Part shown: piece after piece, positions 56,668-64,000 of the stretch
How the letters are laid out: each line of letters begins with the position of its first letter
How positions within the stretch are numbered: the stretch's first letter is position 1
Origin: Pararhizobium sp. IMCC3301
Lineage (GTDB): Bacteria; Pseudomonadota; Alphaproteobacteria; Rhizobiales; GCA-2746425
Assembly: GCF_030758315.1 (NCBI RefSeq)
Contig: NZ_CP132336.1
Location: 2,323,001 to 2,387,000, forward strand
Length of the DNA: 64,000 nucleotides
Reading direction: 5' to 3'
The notes under the pieces: model-generated
Told to the model about the DNA's origin: nothing
Database searches by the model: none
What the model saw: only the letters and a program-made list of their open reading frames with translations
Translations under genes and position numbers: made by a program

Positions 56668-57576
56668 TCACCATTCAATCATAACCGCTCCGGCGGCAAT
56701 CAGGCCAATCAGCAGCAGACGCGGCACCGTCACCTTTTCCTTGAAGATGAAAACACCCAGTGCGGTGCCGAAAATGATCGATGTCTCGCGCAGGGCCGCG
56801 ACAGTGGCGACCTGGCCGAGGCGCGTCGCCAGCATAATTGCGCCGAAGCTGATAACACCGATCAATGCGCCGAACAGACCTCTGGTAAACAGGGCAGCCT
56901 TGTCGATTGGCGTCTCAAGACGGCGATATTTCAGCCCGGCTATGATGGGTGATCCAAACAGCCCGGAAAAGAAAAACCACGCCAGAAAGGTAAACGGATT
57001 GTCAGCCAGCCGAATGCCATAAGCGTCCACCGTGGTGTAAACCGCGATTAGCACGCCAGTTCCCATGGCAAATCCTATGGCCAGTTTCAGACCGCGCATA
57101 TTGACGCCGAGAGCGATCGCACTGCGCAAATTGACTTGGGCAAGAGCTAGAATCCCGCCGGAAATCATGATGATGCCAAGCCACTGATTTAAAGTGAGTA
57201 TTTCATCAAAAACGATCATCGCTGCAAGGGCAGTGAGCAACGGGCCGGACCCGCGGCCGATGGGATAGACCAGCACAAAGGCACCATGTTCGAACGATTT
57301 CACTTGAAACCATTCATAGGCAAAATGCACCACATAGACGATTCCGAGGATCGGCCATAATTCGGGCGTTGGCCATGGCGTAACGAACAGGGCAATCGGC
57401 GCTGCCGCTGTTCCGTAACAGATATTGATCGCACCCCGATTCAGGAGTGGGTCGCCGGATTTGACGACTGCCCCGAAGATCGCATGGGCCATTGCCGACA
57501 GGAGGGCGAGAACAAGGGCAATCAAAGCACCTGTTTCGGTGCCCTCGACAGATTTTATGATTTCGACAATATTCAT
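56668..57576 (-). CDS. EamA/DMT-superfamily permease
   Basis: A 302-residue membrane protein with about ten helices in two EamA-like halves (about 10-140 and 155-300), the drug/metabolite transporter pattern. The ATG at 57576 (MNIVEIIKS) is chosen because the upstream frame to 57696 reads as non-coding Arg/Ser-rich sequence. It probably exports or imports an unknown metabolite. It is convergent with the GNAT gene and divergent from the broken DUF3052 gene. Confidence 0.85.
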   Translation of the reverse strand: MNIVEIIKSVEGTETGALIALVLALLSAMAHAIFGAVVKSGDPLLNRGAINICYGTAAAPIALFVTPWPTPELWPILGIVYVVHFAYEWFQVKSFEHGAFVLVYPIGRGSGPLLTALAAMIVFDEILTLNQWLGIIMISGGILALAQVNLRSAIALGVNMRGLKLAIGFAMGTGVLIAVYTTVDAYGIRLADNPFTFLAWFFFSGLFGSPIIAGLKYRRLETPIDKAALFTRGLFGALIGVISFGAIMLATRLGQVATVAALRETSIIFGTALGVFIFKEKVTVPRLLLIGLIAAGAVMIEW

Positions 57577-57757
57577 CGGGTTCCGATTTGATGTGCTGTC
57601 CGCAGGGAAACTTTGACTGGTTGCCAAGACCATATCTGGGCCGCATCTGCAACTCCTTATGGCAGATGCACCTGCACCAACGGGGGACCTGGCCACCTGC
57701 TGTTCAACCTGCCGGGTTCAGCTATAAGAACCGAACCACCAGACGGGATCACAGACA

Positions 57758-58155
57758 TTGGCTTCTGGCTATTCCGCAACACCGCTTTTCAGAAAACTCG
57801 GACTGAAGCCGGGTATGCGGGCGATCGCGCTGAATGCGCCAGGTCATTACATCACTCTGCTTGGCGCTGATGCGGAGGGAGTCGATTGGGTGAGTGAAAT
57901 GGGTCAGGGAATTCAGTTCATCCATCTGTTCACCATGTCCGCGACAGACTGCTTCCCACCTGCCTTGAACACCTCGATCGGTCCGGCATGATCTGGGTAT
58001 CATGGCCGAAGAAAGCCTCCAAAGTACCAACCGACATTGTTGAAGACACAATACGTTTCGTCTGTCTTCCTCTGGGCCTTGTCGATGTGAAGGTCTGTGC
58101 TGTGGATGAGACCTGGTCCGGACTGAAATTGATGATCCGCAAGGAACTGCGCTGA
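57758..58155 (+). pseudogene. DUF3052 family gene broken by a one-base frameshift
   Basis: The first frame (57758-57991, TTG start) reads ASGYSATPLFRKLGLKPGMR and continues through the family's middle until a stop at 57989-57991. The rest (57988-58155) reads MIWVSWPKKASKVPTDIVED and VDVKVCAVDETWSGLKL in the frame one base back, the conserved DUF3052 C-terminus ending at a normal stop. Loss of a single base just before 57988 explains both. The second half has kept its sequence well, so the change is recent, a sequencing error, or a programmed shift. Function of the family is unknown. Confidence 0.8.
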
Positions 58156-58190
58156 ACACGTCCTGGATTATTTTGCGCAGTGGCGGCCCA

Positions 58191-58739
58191 TCAGGGCATG
58201 GTTCCCGAGCGCAGCGCGCCCGCACCCAGTGGCCTCTGCATCAGCACACTGTCGAGCCAGCGATTGTGTTTCCAGCCGACATTTCTGAAAACACCGGCAT
58301 GTTCAAAGCCAAGCCTTTCATGCAGGGCGATCGAGGCTTTGTGCTTGCTGTCGCCGATGACAGCAATCATCTGGCGGAAATCTTTGGCAGTGGCCTGCTC
58401 AATCAAGGCGGCCAGAAGAGCTTTGCCAACGCCATGGCCGCGCGCCATGGGTGCAAGATAGATGGAATCTTCAACGGTAAAGCGGTAGGCCGGGCGTGGC
58501 CGGTAGGGTCCGGCATAGGCATAACCTAACACCTGGCCTTCTGTTGATCTGGCGACGAAATACGGAAAGCCCTGATCGGTCAGCGCGTGGCAGCGCCGGG
58601 TCATTTCTGGCAGATCCGGCGGCGTCAACTCAAATGTGGCTGTTCCGGTCAACACCGCGTCGGCATAGATGGCCTGAATGGAGGGCAGATCCTGCGCATC
58701 TGGTGGTGAGATATGAACTCCGGACAGGTCAACGGACAT
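58191..58739 (-). CDS. GNAT acetyltransferase, phosphinothricin-acetyltransferase type
   Basis: A 182-residue GNAT protein of the Pat/Bar/YncA branch. TATFELTPPDLPEM near residue 33, YAYAGPYRPRPAYRFTVEDSIYL near 73 and the acetyl-CoA loop RGHGVGKAL near 100 are typical, and the ALHERLGFEHAGV block near 140 completes the fold. Relatives acetylate phosphinothricin or methionine sulfoximine and sulfone; the native substrate here is not known. Confidence 0.88.
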   Translation of the reverse strand: MSVDLSGVHISPPDAQDLPSIQAIYADAVLTGTATFELTPPDLPEMTRRCHALTDQGFPYFVARSTEGQVLGYAYAGPYRPRPAYRFTVEDSIYLAPMARGHGVGKALLAALIEQATAKDFRQMIAVIGDSKHKASIALHERLGFEHAGVFRNVGWKHNRWLDSVLMQRPLGAGALRSGTMP

Positions 58740-58767
58740 TGTTCAGCACACCTAGAGTATCCGAATC

Positions 58768-58794
58768 AAAAAACGCGGCCGGTTGGGCCGCGTT
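58768..58794 (-). terminator. Rho-independent terminator after the Bax-inhibitor-1 gene
   Basis: A perfect 9-bp stem, AACGCGGCC (58772-58780) with GGCCGCGTT (58786-58794), loop GGTTG on the plus strand, with six A before it. Read on the minus strand it is a stem followed by a T-run, ending transcripts of the gene at 58823-59596, 28 bp downstream of its stop. Confidence 0.85.
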
Positions 58795-58822
58795 CCTGAA
58801 ATATTTAAACTGGCATCTCTTG

Positions 58823-59596
58823 CTAATTGCGATTTCCGAACAGATGCAGCAGCATGATGAACATGTTGATGAAATCCAGATACAGTCTCAAAGCACCCAT
58901 GATAGCCTTGCGACCGGAAACGGTCCCGTCATCATTGACATTGTACATTTCCTTGATCTTTTGCGTGTCATAGGCAGTAAGCCCTGCAAACACCAGCACA
59001 CCAATGACCGAAATGGCGAATTGGAGCGCACTTGACTGAAGGAAAATATTCACGACCGCCGCGATGATGATGCCGATCAGGCCCATCATCAGGAACGATC
59101 CCCAGCCCGACAGATCCTTTTTGGTCGTGTAGCCATAGAGGCTGAGACCCAGGAAAGAGGCAGACGTCACGAAGAATACCTGCGTGATGCTTTCTGGTGT
59201 GTAGATCACAAAAATCGACGACAGCGACACACCAACCAGCGCAGCATAGGCCCAGAAGGTCATCTGCGCAGCACCGACACTCATTGTATGAACGCGGAAC
59301 GACAGGAAGAATACCAACCCCAGAGGAGCCAGCATCACAACCCAGCGCAATGGCGAGGTAAACAGGGTCACACCGAAATCGGTGAGCATTTTGCCATTTG
59401 GCAATTGTGCGGCAGCCGAGCCCGCATCACCTGTTGTTGCCATATTGGCAAACAGCAGGGCAGCAACACCCGTCAGCGCAAGGCCGATGGCCATGTAGTT
59501 ATAGACCTTAAGCATGTAGGCGCGCAGGCCTTCATCAATGCCAGCTTGGGTTTGGACGCCGGCTTGCCCAATTGTACGACGATTAATTTCAGCCAT
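58823..59596 (-). CDS. Bax inhibitor-1/YccA-family membrane protein
   Basis: A 257-residue protein with seven hydrophobic helices, the BI-1/YccA fold. The N-terminal soluble part (about 1-28) is short. GLTAYDTQKIKEMYNV near residue 210 is a conserved block holding acidic residues that line the calcium-leak pore in characterised homologues. Bacterial members interact with FtsH or act as pH-gated calcium leaks. It is monocistronic with its own terminator. Confidence 0.92.
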   Translation of the reverse strand: MAEINRRTIGQAGVQTQAGIDEGLRAYMLKVYNYMAIGLALTGVAALLFANMATTGDAGSAAAQLPNGKMLTDFGVTLFTSPLRWVVMLAPLGLVFFLSFRVHTMSVGAAQMTFWAYAALVGVSLSSIFVIYTPESITQVFFVTSASFLGLSLYGYTTKKDLSGWGSFLMMGLIGIIIAAVVNIFLQSSALQFAISVIGVLVFAGLTAYDTQKIKEMYNVNDDGTVSGRKAIMGALRLYLDFINMFIMLLHLFGNRN

Positions 59597-59815
59597 TATT
59601 TCCTCTTAGAAACAAATTAAGAGATGGGATGAGCAACCCCGGTTAAAACTCTCCAGTAATATGGTGGTATTTTGCCGTAAGAACAAGACCATAGAATCGG
59701 AATCGCAGATCAGCGGGCTGGCGCCGTGCTGCTGCCCTGATTTTTCCCGGCAGGCTTCAAGCGCAGTACTGGATCGCCTGTTCCGCGGACGTTTCCGGCA
59801 GAGCCGGATTGGCGT

Positions 59816-60709
59816 CTATTGCCTCAGTCTGGCGGTGATAAAGTCGAGTTGGTCCAGCGTCTTGTATTTAACGCGCAACTCGCCGCCGCCATTTGGCTTG
59901 TGTCTGAGATCAACCACCAGCCCGAGGACTTCTGACAAGCTGTTCTCCAGCGCCTGTGTGTCAGCATCCTTGACGGACGAGGCTGCCGCAGACCTGGTTG
60001 CACCGGAAGCAGAACCACCACCGGCGGTGCGCGCCAGAGTTTCCGCAGCGCGGACACTCATATGGCCCTCAACGATTTGCGCCGCAAGGGCAGCCGGATC
60101 GTCCGCTGTCACCAGAATTTTAGCATGACCAGCGGTGAGATCACCCGCCTGCAGCAATTGCTGCACATGATCGGGCAGCTTCAGCAGCCGCAATGTGTTG
60201 GCAACATGGCTGCGGCTCTTGCCGATAACACTGGCAAGATCCTGCTGGGTATAGTCAAACCCGTCGAGCAATTGCTGATAGCCGCGAGCCTCTTCGATCG
60301 GGTTGAGGTCAGCCCGCTGGACGTTTTCCACAATGGCGAGTTCAAGCGCTTCCTTATCACTAACCGCTTGAATTAAAACAGGTATTTCATGAAGGCCGGC
60401 TTGTTGCGCAGCCCGCCACCGGCGCTCGCCAGCAATGATCTCATAGCGGTTCTCGCTGATCGGCTGACCCGGCTGCGGGCGCACCAGGATCGGCTGCACA
60501 ATGCCCTTTTCACGCACGGATCGAGTCAGATCTTCCAGATCGTCCGCTGCAAAACTGCGTCTGGGATTATTTGGATTGGGCGTGACGAATTCAATTGGAA
60601 CGCGGCGTTGCGACCGGGCCCGTTCGACCGCTTCTGCATCTGTGTCCACATCCCCCAGCAGGGCCGCAAGGCCGCGGCCAAGGCGCTTTCTGGAAATATC
60701 GTCTGCCAT
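59816..60709 (-). CDS. parB: Chromosome partitioning protein ParB
   Basis: A 297-residue ParB. The N-terminus RKRLGRGLAALLGD (8-20) is the ParA-interaction tail; GERRWRA (94-100) is the CTP-binding arginine patch; a helix-turn-helix (about 150-180, TQQDLASVIGKSRSHVANTL) reads parS; the C-terminus dimerises. The start at 60709 gives the standard N-terminus. It binds parS (found at 61949) and spreads to segregate the origin. 19 bp separate it from parA. The 219 bp before the Bax-inhibitor gene contain nothing I recognise. Confidence 0.95.
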   Translation of the reverse strand: MADDISRKRLGRGLAALLGDVDTDAEAVERARSQRRVPIEFVTPNPNNPRRSFAADDLEDLTRSVREKGIVQPILVRPQPGQPISENRYEIIAGERRWRAAQQAGLHEIPVLIQAVSDKEALELAIVENVQRADLNPIEEARGYQQLLDGFDYTQQDLASVIGKSRSHVANTLRLLKLPDHVQQLLQAGDLTAGHAKILVTADDPAALAAQIVEGHMSVRAAETLARTAGGGSASGATRSAAASSVKDADTQALENSLSEVLGLVVDLRHKPNGGGELRVKYKTLDQLDFITARLRQ

Positions 60710-60728
60710 GATAAGGGCTCTTTTGCTT

Positions 60729-61589
60729 TTAGGCCGCACGAAGGGTGCGCTCTCGTTGGATGATTTCCGAGGCCAGTTTCATATAGGCCTGACTGCCGCG
60801 GCATTTCAGATCATACAGCAGCACCGGCTTGCCATAGGATGGCGCTTCGGAAACACGGACATTGCGCGGAATAACCGTATTGTAAACCTTGTTCCCCATA
60901 TGGGCGCGGACATCTTCTGCCACCTGGTGAGACAGATTGTTGCGGTCATCCACCATGGTCAGGACCACACCGTGAATCGACAATTTGGGATTGAGGGTGC
61001 GGCGCACCTGCTCCACGGTGGACAGCAGCTGGCTCAAACCTTCCAGGGCAAAAAATTCGCACTGCAATGGTACCAAGATGGCATCGGCGGCCGTCATCGC
61101 GTTGATGGTCAGCAGATTGAGCGATGGCGGACAATCAACAAGCACATAGGTATAGGCCTCGCCTGTCGCGCCCGGTTCCAAATTCAGACCGTCAATCGCG
61201 CTGCGCAGCCGGTGGGTCCGGTCCGGCATTTGCGCAATCTCCAGCTCAAGCCCGAGCAGATCGAGCGTCGAGGGCGCAACGTCAAGACGCGGCACTGACG
61301 TCGGCATCGCCGCCTCGCTCATGACGGCATCGCCGCACAGCACGTGATAGGTTGAGCATTGCCGGGTTTTGCGGTCAATTCCAAGGCCGGTGCTGGCATT
61401 GCCCTGGGGGTCCAGATCGACAATCAGCACACGCTCGCCAATCGCTGCCAAGGCTGTGCCCAGATTGATGGCGGTGGTGGTTTTGCCGACACCACCCTTC
61501 TGATTCGCCAGAGCAAGAACCCTTGGCCGCGCCGCAGTCAGATCCGCAACCGGCCTGTCTGCGCCGTCTTGTGTGGTTTTTTGGTCCAT
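60729..61589 (-). CDS. parA: Chromosome partitioning ATPase ParA
   Basis: A 286-residue ParA/Soj ATPase with the deviant Walker A KGGVGKTT (31-38), DLDPQGNAS (A' box) and DCPPSLNLLT (Walker B) motifs. It binds DNA non-specifically in the ATP form and drives ParB-parS segregation. The ATG at 61589 is preferred to an in-frame TTG at 61610. The 20-residue N-terminal extension before the first strand is common in alphaproteobacteria. It lies upstream of parB and after rsmG. Confidence 0.96.
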   Translation of the reverse strand: MDQKTTQDGADRPVADLTAARPRVLALANQKGGVGKTTTAINLGTALAAIGERVLIVDLDPQGNASTGLGIDRKTRQCSTYHVLCGDAVMSEAAMPTSVPRLDVAPSTLDLLGLELEIAQMPDRTHRLRSAIDGLNLEPGATGEAYTYVLVDCPPSLNLLTINAMTAADAILVPLQCEFFALEGLSQLLSTVEQVRRTLNPKLSIHGVVLTMVDDRNNLSHQVAEDVRAHMGNKVYNTVIPRNVRVSEAPSYGKPVLLYDLKCRGSQAYMKLASEIIQRERTLRAA

Positions 61590-61654
61590 CAACACGATTA
61601 TTTCACCCAAAGTAGAAGCAAATTTACGTCAGCTGCATCAAGCCAGGCAGTCGT

Positions 61655-62311
61655 TCACCTGCGAATTTGCAGGTTCGAAATGGCAAGAATCACACTGCTC
61701 TCATCCAGTTGACTTTGGTGTTGTATCACATCGAAATCCCAATATTTAGATGCTTTTTCAATTTCAGACGCAAAATCTTGTCCCTTGTGGACAAGTGCAC
61801 ATGTTTTTGGTCCCATCAGCGGAGCCATCAAATCACACAGTTTTGGCAAGGGCGCCAGCGCCCTGGCAGTGATGATATCGGGAACATGAGGCAGATGCGA
61901 AATCGGTACGGACTCGATTCGATTATTTATGATGATAGCCGGTCGGGCTGTTTCACGTGAAACAGCCCGCAGGAAGGCACATTTGCGGCCATTGGCTTCG
62001 ATCATTGTCACTGATCCCACCGGCAGTTCTTGCCCCGACAAAGGGCGTCCCAGCAACACCACTGCACCTGGCAGACCGGCTCCGCTGCCAATATCAAGCC
62101 AGTGGGCGTTGACAGGAGCGTATTGCAGTAATTGATAACAATCAGAAATATGGCGCTTCCAGAGCCCGTCCAGGGTCGAGCCAGAAACAAGATTCTTTGC
62201 CCGCTGCCATTCGATCAGCAAAGCTGCATAACGCTCGAGCCGGGCCATGACATCCGGTTGAACATCATAAAACTGCTGGAAAGCTTCACGCTCTGCCACG
62301 CCGCCGTTCAT
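61655..62311 (-). CDS. rsmG: 16S rRNA (guanine-527-N7) methyltransferase
   Basis: A protein of about 218 residues from the ATG at 62311; an in-frame start at 62410 would overlap mnmG and give an atypically long 251 residues, so the shorter form is preferred. The SAM motif LDIGSGAGLPG is near 70-80 and ITARALAPLPKL near 143 is family-specific. It methylates G527 of 16S rRNA; loss gives low-level streptomycin resistance. The sequence RAVSRETARP is encoded by the parS palindrome inside the gene. Confidence 0.93.
   Translation of the reverse strand: MNGGVAEREAFQQFYDVQPDVMARLERYAALLIEWQRAKNLVSGSTLDGLWKRHISDCYQLLQYAPVNAHWLDIGSGAGLPGAVVLLGRPLSGQELPVGSVTMIEANGRKCAFLRAVSRETARPAIIINNRIESVPISHLPHVPDIITARALAPLPKLCDLMAPLMGPKTCALVHKGQDFASEIEKASKYWDFDVIQHQSQLDESSVILAISNLQIRR
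61944..61969. promoter_or_regulatory. parS centromere site
   Basis: The 16-bp consensus TGTTTCACGTGAAACA is perfect at 61949-61964, and the symmetry extends by five more base pairs each side to 61944-61969. ParB nucleates here. It lies inside rsmG, about 1.2 kb from parB, so this region is origin-proximal. I saw no second copy in the window. Confidence 0.95.
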
Positions 62312-62381
62312 CGCTGGTATCTCGCCGCCACAGGAAATTTGGAACGCGGCACTGCCGATCCCGCGCGCCATACACAACACA

Positions 62382-64000
62382 TCAGGCTGCGGTGCCACGC
62401 CGTTTGACATAAGCCAGCAACAAAGTCAGCGCAGCCGGTGTCACGCCTTCAATACGCGACGCCTGTCCCAGTGTCGCGGGTTTCGCAATCGTCAGTTTCT
62501 GACTGACCTCATTGGAGATACCCGGCAACTGGCTGAAATCAAGATCCATCGGTAAGGCAATTTGTTCATCCCGTCTGAAAGCGTGAATATCAGCCTTCTG
62601 CCGATCCAGATAAACCGCATATTTTGCTTCTGTTTCCAGCTGTTGTTTTAATCTTGGGCTAAATCCCGCAATCTGCGGCCAGAAGTCGATCAGTGATTCC
62701 AGTGATACAGTCGGATAAGACAGCAACCCAAACAAATCCCGGCGCCGCCCATCCTGGTTGATCTTGATTCCGGCTCTTGCCAGAGCAGACGGCAGCACGT
62801 CGATAGATTGGGCATGTGCCACGGTTGTGGCAAACTCTGACTGCCAGGCACTGTAACGGCGCCAACGCCCATCGCCCACAATCCCGCAGGCATAACCTTT
62901 CTCCGTGAGGCGGAGATCGGCGTTGTCTGCCCGCAACGACAAGCGGTATTCAGCGCGCGATGTGAACATCCGATAAGGTTCGGTCACACCCCGTGTTGTC
63001 AGATCATCACACATGACACCCAGATAGGCTTCCGACCGGTCGAAAATGATTTCGCTCGCGTCCCCGGCTTTCCGCGCTGCATTCAGTCCGGCAATCAGTC
63101 CCTGGCCGCCAGCTTCCTCATAGCCGGTGGTGCCGTTGATCTGCCCAGCCAGATAAAGACCGGGCAGTGCGATGGTTTCCAGTGTCGGCTTTAACTCACG
63201 CGGGTCAACATGGTCATATTCAATTGCATAACCAGATTGCAAAATATTGACCTGCTCAAGCCCGGGAATGCTGCGAACAAATAGATCCTGGACGTCACGA
63301 GGCAGGCTGGTAGAGATGCCATTGGGATAGATCGTATGATCGGTGAGACCTTCCGGTTCCAGAAAGATCTGATGGTGATCCCGCTCGGCAAAGCGCACAA
63401 TCTTGTCCTCGATCGACGGGCAATAACGCGGGCCAACCCCTGAGATCTGTCCGGAATACATCGCCGATTTCAACAGATTATCAGCGATAATCTTATGGGT
63501 TTCCGGAGTTGTCCGTGTGAGATGGCAGGTTACCTGCGGCGTTGTGATCTCATCATTCATAAACGAAAACGGCACTGGTGTTTCATCGCCGGGCTGCTGC
63601 TGCAGCTGCCCCCAGTCAATGGTCCGGCCATCCAATCGCGGAGGTGTCCCGGTTTTCAGGCGGCCAAGTTTGAAGCCGTGGGCCAGAAAGGATTGCGCCA
63701 GGCCGATGGAAGGTGCCTCGCCAACGCGCCCGGCCTCAACGCGCTCATTTCCCATATGGATCAAGCCACGCAGAAACGTTCCCGTAGTGATCACCAGAGC
63801 AGCGCAGTGCAGCGTTTCGCCAGTGTCCAACAGCAAGCCGCTGATGCCGGCGGAGTCGGTCAGGATCTGCTCTGCCGAAGCTTCAATTACTCTGAGACCG
63901 GCCTGAGCAGTGATTTCCCGCTGCATAGCCCTTTTATATAATCCGCGATCAATTTGCGCGCGCGGACCCTGCACTGCCGGGCCTTTGCGCTGATTGAGCA
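62382..64000 (-). CDS. mnmG: tRNA uridine 5-carboxymethylaminomethyl modification enzyme MnmG (5' end cut)
   Basis: The C-terminal five-sixths of MnmG (GidA); the frame is open through the right edge and already reads [18 protein letters not shown] there, so about the first 85 residues, including the FAD motif, are missing. Family blocks are clear: [30 protein letters not shown] and [19 protein letters not shown] (the last near the middle). With MnmE it modifies the wobble uridine of several tRNAs. The stop lies upstream of rsmG on the same strand, in the usual mnmG-rsmG-parA-parB order. Confidence 0.96.
   Translation of the reverse strand, partial: LNQRKGPAVQGPRAQIDRGLYKRAMQREITAQAGLRVIEASAEQILTDSAGISGLLLDTGETLHCAALVITTGTFLRGLIHMGNERVEAGRVGEAPSIGLAQSFLAHGFKLGRLKTGTPPRLDGRTIDWGQLQQQPGDETPVPFSFMNDEITTPQVTCHLTRTTPETHKIIADNLLKSAMYSGQISGVGPRYCPSIEDKIVRFAERDHHQIFLEPEGLTDHTIYPNGISTSLPRDVQDLFVRSIPGLEQVNILQSGYAIEYDHVDPRELKPTLETIALPGLYLAGQINGTTGYEEAGGQGLIAGLNAARKAGDASEIIFDRSEAYLGVMCDDLTTRGVTEPYRMFTSRAEYRLSLRADNADLRLTEKGYACGIVGDGRWRRYSAWQSEFATTVAHAQSIDVLPSALARAGIKINQDGRRRDLFGLLSYPTVSLESLIDFWPQIAGFSPRLKQQLETEAKYAVYLDRQKADIHAFRRDEQIALPMDLDFSQLPGISNEVSQKLTIAKPATLGQASRIEGVTPAALTLLLAYVKRRGTAA

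Overview
The window is a gene-dense piece of an alphaproteobacterial chromosome, most likely from the Hyphomicrobiales (Rhizobiales). I judge this from gene families and order: mnmG-rsmG-parA-parB with a perfect parS inside rsmG, comF-grxC-nitrilase-DUF1178, an RcdA/DUF1465 protein near rpmE, a Sit-type Mn/Fe transporter, and a small RNA resembling the rhizobial alpha-r14 type. The parS and parAB place the right end near the replication origin. I see no phage, insertion sequence, CRISPR array or rRNA. The genus is not determined.

Layout. 1-2.2 kb: the end of comF, glutaredoxin, a nitrilase-family amidase and a DUF1178 protein. 2.4-5.2 kb: a multi-membrane sensor kinase with a LuxR-type regulator. 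5.2-8.8 kb: a sitABCD-type operon on the minus strand with a Fur/Mur-like palindrome in front. 9.0-11.5 kb: a non-flagellar MotA/OmpA-like proton-channel pair plus a small membrane protein. 11.5-14.9 kb: an MsbA-like exporter, rpmE with a terminator-like leader hairpin, an RcdA-type gene and a candidate minus-strand sRNA with anti-Shine-Dalgarno loops. 15-17.8 kb: pobA and a secreted protein joining a peptidoglycan-binding domain to an alginate-lyase-like domain.

18.0-26.7 kb is a plus-strand catabolic operon: a BKACE enzyme, an M19 dipeptidase, a complete peptide ABC transporter and a DadA-like oxidase. It is followed by a secreted His-rich protein divergent from a Crp/Fnr regulator with an FNR-like palindrome between them, then an epimerase. 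28.9-35.5 kb holds dctBD followed by a dctPQM TRAP transporter. 35.5-36.2 kb is a parDE toxin-antitoxin pair with its palindrome. 36.2-44.7 kb is a second, minus-strand operon: M20 deacylase, peptide-type ABC transporter, aldehyde dehydrogenase and SDR. It is divergent from a small PAS-LuxR regulator flanked by repeated TAYGGTC half-sites.

45.6-49.7 kb combines an OmpR/kinase pair with dgkA and an eptA-type phosphoethanolamine transferase, an envelope-modification module. 50-58.7 kb has tRNA-Arg(CCT), a CAP-domain lipoprotein, an acyl-CoA synthetase, a CelD-type acetyltransferase, leuD-ridA-like-leuB, GNAT enzymes, a DMT permease and a DUF3052 gene broken by a one-base frameshift. 58.8-64 kb carries a Bax-inhibitor-1 protein, then parB, parA, rsmG and mnmG (cut by the window edge).

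All functional names rest on motif recognition by eye. Start codons were chosen from ribosome-binding sites, overlaps and family length and are sometimes uncertain.
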